Source: Lachnospiraceae bacterium NE2001 (GTDB taxonomy: Bacteria > Bacillota > Clostridia > Lachnospirales > Lachnospiraceae). From it: DNA of 64,000 bases. Below the pieces are notes generated by a model, which worked only from the letters and a program-made list of their open reading frames with translations, was not told where the DNA came from and did no database searches. The stretch's first letter is position 1. Each line of letters opens with the position of its first letter. Of this stretch, positions 9,397 to 18,313 are shown in pieces. Location of the stretch: assembly GCA_900110635.1 (NCBI GenBank), contig FOEK01000013.1:32294-96293 (forward strand). The letters are read 5' to 3'. A program made the translations under genes and the position numbers.

Positions 9397-9897
9397 TCAG
9401 CCAGGACAGCTTCTTGTACAGGCATCTATACAACTAATTATCCACATACATATCGATATGATGACAACCAACAGCATAACTATAAATATAGCTGTAGTAG
9501 CCTTGGACAGTTTTCCCGCTGGATACTTGGTCCTTCCGATAAGCATAAATATCCAGGACATAATAAAAGTTATACAGTCAATAATTGCCACTATTAGAAA
9601 AGCTTCAAAGGATTCATCATCCGGAAACCACGTATAGGCATTCACATAATTGGGCTTATATAAAACGAAATAATAAACCGCTGTAACCAGCCATGGTAAA
9701 AACTGCAGGACCAAAGCAAGAATCAGATATGTCTTGCTGAGACTCTTATCCGCCTCCGAATACTCTAGCTGTCTTTTCACAGGCCTTCTATTAAATACAG
9801 AATTGTGAGGCTGATTATTTTGCGGAATGTTATCCAAATCGCGATATGGGCTGACATACTCTTCGCTGTTTTGATATTTAAACTTATTATAATCCAC
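9397..9897 (-). CDS. Small membrane protein next to the two-component system
   Basis: 166 residues: a polar, Asn/Gln-rich cytoplasmic first 60 residues, then three hydrophobic segments (about 58-80, 97-117 and 133-160) and a short Cys-containing tail (CIDACTRSCPG). I do not recognise a family. It starts 11 bases after the sensor kinase gene and is probably co-transcribed with it. Confidence 0.6.
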   Translation of the reverse strand: MDYNKFKYQNSEEYVSPYRDLDNIPQNNQPHNSVFNRRPVKRQLEYSEADKSLSKTYLILALVLQFLPWLVTAVYYFVLYKPNYVNAYTWFPDDESFEAFLIVAIIDCITFIMSWIFMLIGRTKYPAGKLSKATTAIFIVMLLVVIISICMWIISCIDACTRSCPG

Positions 9898-9908
9898 TAT
9901 GTTTTACC

Positions 9909-11123
9909 TTAAACCTTCTTCACCAGGAGTTCTACCACGAAGCCGTTATCGTTATAGTACTCCATGCCACCACCCTGCTTCTCCATATACCATTTGACAA
10001 GATAGAGACCCAGACCATATCCAGCCTTATCCTTGGTATCATTTCCACGATAATACTTCTCAATAACCAGTGGAAGCTCATCCTCCGGAACACCCGGGCC
10101 GTCGTCCTTAATCTTAATCTTGATATAGTTATTCTTCTTTCCGTTCCTGCCCGGCAGATCATTTACCTCTGAGAAAGTAACGTGTACGTCTGTACCAGCA
10201 TACTTGTAGGCATTTCCCACAATATTGTCTACAACCTGGCTCATTCTAAGTGTATCCAGATACACGAGACATTCAGGTATATCATTTTCAAGTAAAATGT
10301 TACCGTAATCCTTTAGTTCTTTGAAGTACCCCAGAATAACACGGGAATCCGTCTCAGCCGGAGATACCTGTATTTCATCCATATCCTCAAGATTAGCACG
10401 AAACACGCTCTGCACCAGCTGATTTATGGTTTCGCTTTTGGAGGATATGTAGCCTGCTTTCTCTAACAGGTCTTTTAACTCTTCTTCCTCAACCTTTTTT
10501 TCAGCTGATCTTGCCGCGAGTTTCTCGTCAGTGTCGTCCTCTCCCAGAGACTCCAGCTCCTCCCTAAGCTGAGACAGTTTACGTCCCACCTTCATTTCAA
10601 GGACCTCACAGGTAGCCTGAATCGTAGCAACAGGAGTTTTTAGATCGTGGCTCAGCTCAGCTACCATTTCTCTCTTAGCATGCTCAGCCGCCAGCTCCCT
10701 CTCTTTAGCAGTTTTTAATTCCTCGCGCATGAGATCAAAGCTTTCTGTTACCCCACCCAGCATATTTCCTCTTCTCATCGGCAGGATTGCATCCAGGTTG
10801 CCCTTGGCAATCTCTGTGGCAACACTTTCCATATCCCTGATAGGCTTAATCTGAACAATATAAACCGCAGCTATAAGAATATAACCAATTACAAGAAGCA
10901 CTCCCCAGAAAATAATGCAGTATATCAGAAGCTTATGCTGGGACGCTTCCACTCCTTTATTTATGTCGCTCCAGATAACCTTGTACATCTCAAGCTCTGC
11001 ATCGCTATAGGATCCTACATCACTAAGAGATGCATCAAATCTTCCGACAAAATAAAGCATCACAAAAAGTGCAATGGCCATGAATATTGTATATGCAATT
11101 GTGACATTTCTAATTAGCTTCAT
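9909..11123 (-). CDS. Sensor histidine kinase with HAMP domain
   Basis: 404 residues: membrane helix 1 (8-27), a short outside loop of about 40 residues, helix 2 (66-92), HAMP (93-145), HisKA with phospho-acceptor His159 (ELSHDLKTP), an inserted acidic stretch around 188-225, and an HATPase domain with N-box NIVGNAYKYA, G1 DDGPGVP and G2 GYGLGLYLVK. It pairs with the OmpR-type regulator 30 bases upstream. The ABC exporter genes further upstream may be its target, by analogy with peptide-sensing modules; no operator evidence was found. Confidence 0.92.
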   Translation of the reverse strand: MKLIRNVTIAYTIFMAIALFVMLYFVGRFDASLSDVGSYSDAELEMYKVIWSDINKGVEASQHKLLIYCIIFWGVLLVIGYILIAAVYIVQIKPIRDMESVATEIAKGNLDAILPMRRGNMLGGVTESFDLMREELKTAKERELAAEHAKREMVAELSHDLKTPVATIQATCEVLEMKVGRKLSQLREELESLGEDDTDEKLAARSAEKKVEEEELKDLLEKAGYISSKSETINQLVQSVFRANLEDMDEIQVSPAETDSRVILGYFKELKDYGNILLENDIPECLVYLDTLRMSQVVDNIVGNAYKYAGTDVHVTFSEVNDLPGRNGKKNNYIKIKIKDDGPGVPEDELPLVIEKYYRGNDTKDKAGYGLGLYLVKWYMEKQGGGMEYYNDNGFVVELLVKKV

Positions 11124-11153
11124 TTCAATAATTCGCTTTTCACTAAGATCACA

Positions 11154-11885
11154 CTACAGTTCAAGGATATAACCTGTACCCCAGATAGTCTTGATAAATT
11201 CAGGATTATTAGGATCATTTTCCATCTTCTCACGAAGCTTTCTGATATGCACATTTAATGTACCATCCGAATAAAATGCATCTCCCCAAACTTCATCAAA
11301 GAGAGTATCCTTTGTTACTATGGTATTCTTATGTGCGTATAGACACTTAAGAAGCGCAAACTCTTTAGCTTTAAGACTTATTCTTTCACCTCTCAGGATC
11401 ACTGACATTGTAGGTTCATCCAGACTCAGGATATCCGACTTAGAATCATCTGCACCATCTGAAGCATTTGCATCAGAACCACTTAGTTTCGATTCGCTAC
11501 TATCTAAAGCCTGGTTCAACTGTTCTACACGTTTCAGGTTAACCTTAACCTTAGCAAGAAGCACCGATAAGCTGTAAGGCTTCTTTATGTAGTCATCACC
11601 ACCAATACTAAGTGCAACAAGCACATCATCATCACTTTGACGGGCACTGATAAAAAGGATTGGAAGCTGGTACTCTTCCCTAACCTTCTTGCACACCTCA
11701 AATCCAGAACCGTCTCCCAGATTTATGTCCAGCAGGATAAGATCTGCACTATTCTCCTTCAGAAAATCAAAACAAGACCGAGCCGAATCAACGTACTCAG
11801 TCTTTACATCAAACATATTGAAGTACTCAGCCGTCATCTTGGCGAGTTCCACCTCATCATCTACTATCAAGCAATTAATATGCAT
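11154..11885 (-). CDS. OmpR/PhoB-family response regulator
   Basis: 243 residues. The receiver domain has the acidic pocket D9-D10, phospho-acceptor Asp53 (ILLDINLGDGS), Ser80 and Lys101-Lys102 (IKKPYS). An acidic, Ser-rich linker of about 25 residues leads to a winged-helix DNA-binding domain ending NPEFIKTIWGTGYILEL. First gene of the regulator-kinase-membrane protein unit. A GGAGGGG ribosome-binding site follows directly after the palindrome at 11901-11940. Confidence 0.93.
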   Translation of the reverse strand: MHINCLIVDDEVELAKMTAEYFNMFDVKTEYVDSARSCFDFLKENSADLILLDINLGDGSGFEVCKKVREEYQLPILFISARQSDDDVLVALSIGGDDYIKKPYSLSVLLAKVKVNLKRVEQLNQALDSSESKLSGSDANASDGADDSKSDILSLDEPTMSVILRGERISLKAKEFALLKCLYAHKNTIVTKDTLFDEVWGDAFYSDGTLNVHIRKLREKMENDPNNPEFIKTIWGTGYILEL

Positions 11886-11900
11886 AATATATCCCCTCCA

Positions 11901-11940
11901 AAAATGTGACAGTCAAGATTAATCTCAACTGTCACATTTT
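11901..11940 (-). promoter_or_regulatory. 40-bp near-perfect palindrome upstream of the response regulator
   Basis: AAAATGTGACAGT and ACTGTCACATTTT form a 13-bp perfect inverted repeat whose centre AGATTAATCT is itself palindromic. On the minus strand it ends in TTTTT that runs straight into the ribosome-binding site of the regulator gene. It could be a terminator for the ABC permease gene, an operator for the regulator, or both. Confidence 0.5.
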
Positions 11941-11992
11941 ATTCTACAACATATTAAATATTTTTTAAACCTTCACTATTCTTTATTATAAA

Positions 11993-14413
11993 CTACTCTT
12001 CAGTAATCATTTCAATCGGAATAAGTCTTCTTACCTTAAGCCCAGCCAAGGCCGATGTGAGAATCGCTATACCAACGATACCTGCTACCGTAATAAGTAT
12101 ATAGTATGAAGGTATTTCGAATGGAACGCTTTTTATTACGAAGAGTGCAAATGCTGCACGGCAGCCAGCACTTCCTACAAATGGTGCAAGCAGCGAACCA
12201 ATCAATGCTCCTACAAGAATGGCAGGCATATTTGAAAACATTATCTGGGAGATAAGATTAGCGCTTGTCTGTCCAAGTGCCTTACTGATTCCCATACCAC
12301 GCCACTCACGGCTGATCTTAGCACGGATTACAAGGGATTCAACAAAGACTACAACTAATACTGTTACGATTACAATGATCACACATATAAGCTTCATTGA
12401 CATTCCAAGAGTATCAACTGTAGAAGCCATCTGCTTACTATAATCCTGGCAGCTAAAGCTTAAATCTTCAGCCTTCTCGAGTTTCTTTACTCCATCAATA
12501 AAATCATCATATGTTATTCCCTCTTTTGTTGTAACATAATACATATAAGGCAGTCCACCTGGGATAATCTTCTTAGAACCATCTACGGTCATAAGGATGG
12601 TACGTCCCATTCGCTCCATTCTCTGATTTGTTCCAACGATTATATAATCTGCTTCATCCTCTGCATACTTTATAGAGATGATATCACCGATCTTTACTCC
12701 TAAATCTTCAGCTACACCCGCTGAAACCAGGATTTCATTTTCCTTCTCCGGATATCTTCCATCCAGAAGACAGATATTAGTTGATTTATCTACATCATCA
12801 TAGATATATGTATATATTGACTGCTCCTTATTATCACTCTTTGCTGTAAGATCAGTTCCAGTAACTGCAAGTACATTTTCAACTCCATCAATACTTTCTA
12901 AGTACTCTGATGTCTTCTTGTAATCAGTACTCTTGTCATCATCATCCACAAGGGCTGTACACTGCTCAAATCCAAACATATCCAGCATACCTTCTGGTGA
13001 CTTACCAAAGTTTTCCAGCATTCCAAATCCAGACATTGTTGAAATGGCAAGTATAGCAACTATCAGGATCATAATAAGATTTCTGCCAAATCCACCAAAT
13101 GTATCCTTAAGTGTCATAACGAGTGATATAGGAAGTGGTGTTTTTTCAAATGAGAAGAAGTTCTTTCTGAAGTTATGTGTTGATATTCCTCCTCTAAGTG
13201 CATCAAGTACAGTAATCTTTTTATAAGTTCCGCTTATTAATCTTGCTACTATTCCCATAGTAGCTACAACACCGATTACAGTGAGTACTGCCAGCATCCA
13301 GTTAATTGGCTGATTCCAGGTAAGTCCTACAACAAGACTGACAATGTCACCAAAGCGATTAAATGTTGCAATTCCAACTCCGATTCCTATAAGGCTTCCT
13401 ACAAGACCAACAAGAACGATCTGAAGTGTAAGTGCCCATCTGAGCTCTTTCACTGTGTATCCACTTGCTTCCAGGATACCTGTGTTCTTCATATTTTTCT
13501 GAATAAAGTTCTTTATGCTAAATGATATTATTACGATAGCTATAACAAGTATAAGTACAGCAAACATTAAGATAACAGCCATTACTATAATTGGGATAAA
13601 CTGAGATCCGCCTCTCATCATCTGCCAGTTTGCAAGTAAATAACTTGGATATACCTTCTCTGGATTCTCCTTCTGAGCCTCGGCAAGTGCTGATTTATAG
13701 TTTTCACCTATCTCGCCCTCGATGTCTGTAGTATTAATGTCTCCTGATTCAAGCTTTGACTCATCAACAAGTCCCTTATGAACCATCATTGTCTGAACTA
13801 TATTTGAGTGATCATCTATAAGTTCATCAATCATTTTCTGAGAAAGATTTACGCTGTAAACTGTGATGTTCATAGTATTGCAGAAGTATGGATCTTCAAG
13901 ATAGCCTACTACTGTAAAATCATAGATATCATCATCCAGCTTCAACTGTATAACATCTCCCTCTGAAAACTTGCCCTGCATATTTAGTGGAAGAAGTATT
14001 TCATCGTTCTTATATGTTCTGTCAGGTCTTTCCACATTCATAATAGTCTTCTGAGTATCAAAACTCTCTGCTAAGAATGTGTAGTCCATAAAGTCTTTCT
14101 CACCTTTTTTTCTATACTTAGCATATATACGATAAGCAGGTGTCTGTTCATACTCTATGATCTCATCATTATCTTTAAATGCCTTTTCAGCTGCTTCTAC
14201 TTCTTCATCGCTATCTCCTGCATAGAGAAGAAGGTGTGCACCATTAATTTCCTCAAATTTGTCATCTAATATATTAGAGATGCCTATAAGAGCAGATGCA
14301 CAATCGAATATAAGAAAGGCTGCAAGAAAAGTGAGAATGAGAAATGTGATCATATCGCCCTTCTGCTTCTTCATATTATTTTTTGCTATTACGAATAATT
14401 TATACATCTTCAT
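11993..14413 (-). CDS. ABC transporter permease, FtsX/MacB type
   Basis: 806 residues with one N-terminal helix (22-45), a large outside domain, three helices around 275-410, one near 440-465, a second outside domain, and three C-terminal helices around 680-800: the two-times-FtsX layout of peptide or lipoprotein exporters and antimicrobial-peptide resistance permeases. The outside domains are of the MacB-PCD kind. Its ATPase is encoded just upstream, separated by the hairpin array at 14452-14589. Substrate unknown. Confidence 0.9.
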   Translation of the reverse strand: MKMYKLFVIAKNNMKKQKGDMITFLILTFLAAFLIFDCASALIGISNILDDKFEEINGAHLLLYAGDSDEEVEAAEKAFKDNDEIIEYEQTPAYRIYAKYRKKGEKDFMDYTFLAESFDTQKTIMNVERPDRTYKNDEILLPLNMQGKFSEGDVIQLKLDDDIYDFTVVGYLEDPYFCNTMNITVYSVNLSQKMIDELIDDHSNIVQTMMVHKGLVDESKLESGDINTTDIEGEIGENYKSALAEAQKENPEKVYPSYLLANWQMMRGGSQFIPIIVMAVILMFAVLILVIAIVIISFSIKNFIQKNMKNTGILEASGYTVKELRWALTLQIVLVGLVGSLIGIGVGIATFNRFGDIVSLVVGLTWNQPINWMLAVLTVIGVVATMGIVARLISGTYKKITVLDALRGGISTHNFRKNFFSFEKTPLPISLVMTLKDTFGGFGRNLIMILIVAILAISTMSGFGMLENFGKSPEGMLDMFGFEQCTALVDDDDKSTDYKKTSEYLESIDGVENVLAVTGTDLTAKSDNKEQSIYTYIYDDVDKSTNICLLDGRYPEKENEILVSAGVAEDLGVKIGDIISIKYAEDEADYIIVGTNQRMERMGRTILMTVDGSKKIIPGGLPYMYYVTTKEGITYDDFIDGVKKLEKAEDLSFSCQDYSKQMASTVDTLGMSMKLICVIIVIVTVLVVVFVESLVIRAKISREWRGMGISKALGQTSANLISQIMFSNMPAILVGALIGSLLAPFVGSAGCRAAFALFVIKSVPFEIPSYYILITVAGIVGIAILTSALAGLKVRRLIPIEMITEE

Positions 14414-14451
14414 AATGTCTCCTTTACTTTGGCTTGCTGGTCGCTACGTGC

Positions 14452-14589
14452 CATATCACTTCGTGATATGCAATCCCTGCTTCGCAGGTCTTGGTTCTGC
14501 TACGCAGAACGCATCCTCACTTCGTTCGGACCATCGATTACTTCGTAATCGATAGCTGAGCTCCGCAAGATTTGCTTTGCAAATCTTGC
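14452..14589 (-). repeat. Tandem array of six mini-hairpins between ATPase and permease genes
   Basis: Consecutive perfect stems with 3-base loops: CATATCAC-TTC-GTGATATG (14452-14470), CCTGC-TTC-GCAGG (14476-14488), GTTCTGC-TAC-GCAGAAC (14494-14510), a decayed copy at 14514-14530, ATCGATTAC-TTC-GTAATCGAT (14533-14553), and an 11-bp stem with TTT loop (14565-14589). It fills the gap inside one operon and could tune the ratio of ATPase to permease mRNA. Confidence 0.75.
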
Positions 14590-14592
14590 CAA

Positions 14593-15429
14593 TTACCATC
14601 CCATTTCCTGAAGGAAGTCCTTCAGCTTGCGGTGTCTTTCGATTGCCTGCTCCTGATTTGGATTTGACTCATCCTTGTAGTCACCAAGGTATGGTCCAAG
14701 ATCCAGCTCATCTGATATAACTCCATCTGCCAGGTATATGATTCTGTTTCCTCGCTCGGCAGCCTTTACTGTATGTGTTACCATTACTATGCTCTGTCCC
14801 TGATTATTCAGGTCTGTCATAATATCCAAAACGTTAGTTGTGTTCTGTGAGTTAAGTGCTCCTGTTGGCTCATCGGCAAAGAGGACTTCAGGATCATTTA
14901 TCACTCCTCTTACTACTGCAACCCTCTGCTGCATACCACCGGAAAGCTGTGTAGGGAACTTCTTGTAATCATTCTGACCAATCTCAACCTTTTCCAGGAG
15001 GCCTTTAGCTTTACCAGCGAGAGCCTTACGATCCTTTGTTCTAAGGAGGCCGCTCACCATTACGTTGTCGAGAGCGCTCATACTGTCATTCAGGTAATTC
15101 TGCTGGAAGACGAAGCCTGCGTGGTATCTTCTGAAGAGTGCCAGCTTATCGTTCGAAAACTTTGATATCTCGATACCATTTCCCGTCTTAGATCTAAGCT
15201 TCTTGTTGTCCTCTTCAACAAAATATGTGATGGAACCAAGGGTAGGTCTGTCCATTCCTGAAAGTGCATACAGCAGTGTACTCTTTCCTGATCCGGAGTT
15301 TCCCATAACTACTGTGAAGTCACCCTTATATATGCTGAGGTTCAGGTTCTTCAGAACATGCTGCTGAACTGACTCATTTGAAAATGTCTTTGATAAATCC
15401 TTTGCGGTTAAAACTGCTACTTTATTCAT
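14593..15429 (-). CDS. ABC transporter ATP-binding protein, LolD/MacB type
   Basis: 278 residues. Walker A GNSGSGKST (43-51), Q-loop FVFQQNYL, signature LSGGMQQRV (162-170), Walker B VLFADEPTGAL (182-192) and H-loop MVTHTVKAA. The ADEPTGALN signature is typical of the three-component exporter family that pairs with FtsX-like permeases, which is the next gene. Strong ribosome-binding site GAGGAG. A C-terminal extension of about 50 residues follows the core. Confidence 0.93.
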   Translation of the reverse strand: MNKVAVLTAKDLSKTFSNESVQQHVLKNLNLSIYKGDFTVVMGNSGSGKSTLLYALSGMDRPTLGSITYFVEEDNKKLRSKTGNGIEISKFSNDKLALFRRYHAGFVFQQNYLNDSMSALDNVMVSGLLRTKDRKALAGKAKGLLEKVEIGQNDYKKFPTQLSGGMQQRVAVVRGVINDPEVLFADEPTGALNSQNTTNVLDIMTDLNNQGQSIVMVTHTVKAAERGNRIIYLADGVISDELDLGPYLGDYKDESNPNQEQAIERHRKLKDFLQEMGW

Positions 15430-15488
15430 ATCTTTTCTCCTCTTCTTTTCTACTCATCACCAATTCGTCTTTTTTATCTTTTTTCTAT

Positions 15489-15549
15489 AAAAAAGACCTC
15501 CGTGTTTTGTTGTTGATGTTAATATACAACAACCACACACGGAAGTCTT
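15489..15549 (-). terminator. Rho-independent terminator of the LCP gene
   Basis: On the minus strand a 13-bp stem (AAGACTTCCGTGT with ACACGGAGGTCTT, one G-U pair) and a long loop are followed by a T-run. It lies about 50 bases after the LCP stop codon. Confidence 0.8.
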
Positions 15550-15599
15550 AAATTGATTCTTCTATAATCCTTAACTGATTCTTAAATGTGAATTACACA

Positions 15600-17129
15600 T
15601 TATTCGGCTGTGCCGTTCATGTATTCCTGAATTAATTGCTGGTTGGCAGCGATGTCTGGCACAAGGACAGCCATACCGCTGATCGTATCCGCATAGTAGG
15701 TGCCTTCAGCCGGGATGATGTAGCTTTGCATTTCACCACTGGTCACAAGACCGGAAGCAAGTCTCATCATTCCAAAGGTGCCAAGATCTGTGGTGATGCT
15801 TGGAGCCGCCTCACTGGCAACCTTGTATCCCTTGATAAAATGTCCATGCTTCACCTGGCTCACAACGCCGGAAATAACCTTACGCTGTCTCTCAGTTCTA
15901 TCCCAGTCAGAATTACCAACGTAACGCATACGGGAGTAGCAGAGAATCTGGCTAGGTGTCAGTTCATTCTCGCCCTCGGTAAGTGACCACTCTTCGTCAG
16001 ATTCGTCATTATTGGAACCTAGGGCTGGGTTTTCATTCATGTATTGAGCTTCTTCAGCAGTCAGATCCATTTTAAGAGAACCGATTGCTGACATGGCATC
16101 AAGGAAACCGTTGAAATCCACCATCATATTTCCGTCGATGGTGATGTCAAAGTTCTGCTCGATGGTCTGGTCCAGCAGATCAAATCCGCCATAGGCATAA
16201 GCAGCATTCAGACGATTGCCGCCATATCCAGGGATATCCACGTAGGTATCACGCATCAGCGAAATCATACAAGCACTGTTGTTCTTCTGGTTTATGGATA
16301 AAATGATCATGCTGTCTGAACGCTGGGACTCTTGTCCATCACGGGCGTCCTGACCAACCAGAAGTATATTTACAATCTGATGCTTCATTGAGTCTGCTCT
16401 TTTTGAAACCTCAGTATCTATCTTGTTAAACTTGCGGGTAATGTTCCAAACCGCTCCACCAAAGGCAAGCAGTAAAATGAGAATAATAATTATCAGATTT
16501 CTAAAGAACCTCTTTACAGGATGCTTCTTTTTCTGCTTCGGCGGCTTTATCTTCATATAACCGTCTTTATCAACATCCTTATTACGTTTTTTCTTTTCTT
16601 TAGAAACTCTGCTTTTATCCCTGGAATCTTTTTCCCTGCGAGAGCTTCTGGAATAATCCACGTAAGCCTCATCGTAGTCGTCGTAATCATCATCAAAGCT
16701 TTCAAGATATTCTGTATCACTCACCGCCTGATCAGGATCGTAGGTTCTCTGGCGATGCTTCTTTCTTGGCATCGGATTCTGTACATATTCCTGTTCTCTG
16801 GAAGGCTGCTGGGTATACTGCCTCTGCTGAACAGACTGCTCTTGGTACTGGTCCTGCCTCTGCTGTGGCATAGGGTTCTGTATGTACCCCTGCTGTGACT
16901 GCGAATATCCCTGCTGCTGTACAAACGCCGAATCAATCTGAGTTCTAGGCTGTTCCTGAACAAAAGCCGAATCCATTTCAGGCTTATAGTCCTCGTCAAC
17001 TCCCATTTGTTTTAATCTTTCAAGTTCCTGAATCCTGCGAAGCTCCTCAAGCTGGAGAGTCTCAAGCTCCTTCTTACGCCTAGCTGTCTCAGCCTGTATT
17101 CTCGCAAGCTCCTCATCCTCGTAGCTCAT
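15600..17129 (-). CDS. LytR-CpsA-Psr (LCP) family cell-wall glycopolymer ligase
   Basis: 509 residues. The first 50 form a charged coiled coil, followed by a Gln-rich repeat region with SAFVQ and YIQNPMP/YVQNPMP repeats, an acidic DDDYDDYDEAY stretch and a Lys-rich stretch to about 205. One membrane helix (about 208-230) then anchors the outside LCP domain with NILLVGQDAR, RSDSMIIL, SLMRDTYVDIPGYG and the late RMRYVGNSDWDRTERQRKV motif that binds the polyprenyl phosphate. LCP enzymes attach teichoic acids or polysaccharides to peptidoglycan. The very long cytoplasmic N-terminus is unusual and may bind partners. Confidence 0.92.
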   Translation of the reverse strand: MSYEDEELARIQAETARRKKELETLQLEELRRIQELERLKQMGVDEDYKPEMDSAFVQEQPRTQIDSAFVQQQGYSQSQQGYIQNPMPQQRQDQYQEQSVQQRQYTQQPSREQEYVQNPMPRKKHRQRTYDPDQAVSDTEYLESFDDDYDDYDEAYVDYSRSSRREKDSRDKSRVSKEKKKRNKDVDKDGYMKIKPPKQKKKHPVKRFFRNLIIIILILLLAFGGAVWNITRKFNKIDTEVSKRADSMKHQIVNILLVGQDARDGQESQRSDSMIILSINQKNNSACMISLMRDTYVDIPGYGGNRLNAAYAYGGFDLLDQTIEQNFDITIDGNMMVDFNGFLDAMSAIGSLKMDLTAEEAQYMNENPALGSNNDESDEEWSLTEGENELTPSQILCYSRMRYVGNSDWDRTERQRKVISGVVSQVKHGHFIKGYKVASEAAPSITTDLGTFGMMRLASGLVTSGEMQSYIIPAEGTYYADTISGMAVLVPDIAANQQLIQEYMNGTAE

Positions 17130-17200
17130 TTATCTCATTTCTCCTCATTATTATCGACCACAGATTTTACATCTATATTCTATCAAAACACCATCAACAA

Positions 17201-17222
17201 TTGAGAACCGTCCCCAATTGGT
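17201..17222. repeat. GGGGACGG-family repeat copy after the M24 peptidase gene
   Basis: AATTG-AGAACCGTCCCC-AATT: a short unit of the dispersed family, placed directly after the stop codon of the peptidase gene on the minus strand. Confidence 0.65.
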
Positions 17223-17226
17223 GATT

Positions 17227-18306
17227 TTATAGTTCTATCAAGTGTTTAGGTGAGGCGGCCAGGGATTCACAGCCATCCTCGGTGATAAGTATCATATCTT
17301 CAATTCGCACACCAAACTTCCCTGGAAGATAGATGCCCGGCTCGTCTGTTTCTATCATACAAGGTTTCACAACCGATTCATCTCTAGTGTTAAATGCTGG
17401 CGATTCGTGGATATACAGTCCAACTCCGTGGCCAAGTCCGTGACCAAAATAGTCACCATAGCCCTGTTCTGCTATATAATTCCTGGCTATCCTATCCACA
17501 TCCTTGCACAGCATTCCAGGCTTCAACTGTTCCAGAACCATACGCTGTGCCGTAAGTACAATGTCATAAACCTTCTTCTGCTCTTCGCTGGCTTTACCGA
17601 TACAGACGGTTCTCGTCATATCGGAGCAATAGCCATTATAGCGACAGCCAAAATCCATTGTCAGAAAGTCGCCCATTTCTAGTTTCTTCTCCGACGGAAT
17701 TGCGTGCGGCATAGAGGAATTGACCCCTGAAGCAGCAATGGTGTCAAATGATAAGCCTTCAGCTCCATGCTTTTTCAAGCTGTACTCAAGCTCAGCAGCA
17801 ACCTCAAGTTCTGTCATACCCGGTTTCAGGATTCCACATATATCGTCAAACGCCAGATCTCCAATATGCTCAGCTTGCCGAAGAAGCTCTATCTCCTCAG
17901 GAGTCTTTATCTGTCTCGGAATAAGCAGTGCATCACCCAGAGGTATAAACTCTACGATTTCACTTTCTTTATCGTCTTGAATGAAGTTTACATAACGTTG
18001 ATAGTCAGCATATATAATGCTTTGATCCTCGAAGCCTAGCCTCTGAACGTTATCCTTCTTAACCACATCCTGAACGCAGGCTTTAAGTGGATTTTTCAGA
18101 TTAAACTCTATTACCTCAAAATCACTTTCCTTTCCAGCCGCTTCGGTGTAACGGGAATCAACCAGAAGGACGTCGCTTTTCTCAGTTACCAGAGCAACAC
18201 CCTCTCCGCCACGAAAGCCTGTGTAATACCGAAGGCTGTACGGATCCGTAATCAGCGCCATATCCAGATTTTTTTCTTCTAATATCTTTCTAATCTTATC
18301 TTTCAT
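17227..18306 (-). CDS. M24-family Xaa-Pro aminopeptidase-like protein
   Basis: 359 residues, the short form found in Firmicutes. A creatinase-like N-terminal domain (1-125) is followed by the pita-bread catalytic domain. The dinuclear metal ligands are visible: two Asp in MDFGCRYNGYCSDMT, His in HGLGHGVGLYIHESP, Glu in IETDEPGIY and Glu in RIEDMILIT. Predicted to remove N-terminal residues preceding proline from peptides in the cytoplasm. PepP and PepQ roles cannot be told apart, so no symbol is given. Confidence 0.9.
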   Translation of the reverse strand: MKDKIRKILEEKNLDMALITDPYSLRYYTGFRGGEGVALVTEKSDVLLVDSRYTEAAGKESDFEVIEFNLKNPLKACVQDVVKKDNVQRLGFEDQSIIYADYQRYVNFIQDDKESEIVEFIPLGDALLIPRQIKTPEEIELLRQAEHIGDLAFDDICGILKPGMTELEVAAELEYSLKKHGAEGLSFDTIAASGVNSSMPHAIPSEKKLEMGDFLTMDFGCRYNGYCSDMTRTVCIGKASEEQKKVYDIVLTAQRMVLEQLKPGMLCKDVDRIARNYIAEQGYGDYFGHGLGHGVGLYIHESPAFNTRDESVVKPCMIETDEPGIYLPGKFGVRIEDMILITEDGCESLAASPKHLIEL

Positions 18307-18313
18307 AATCCTA

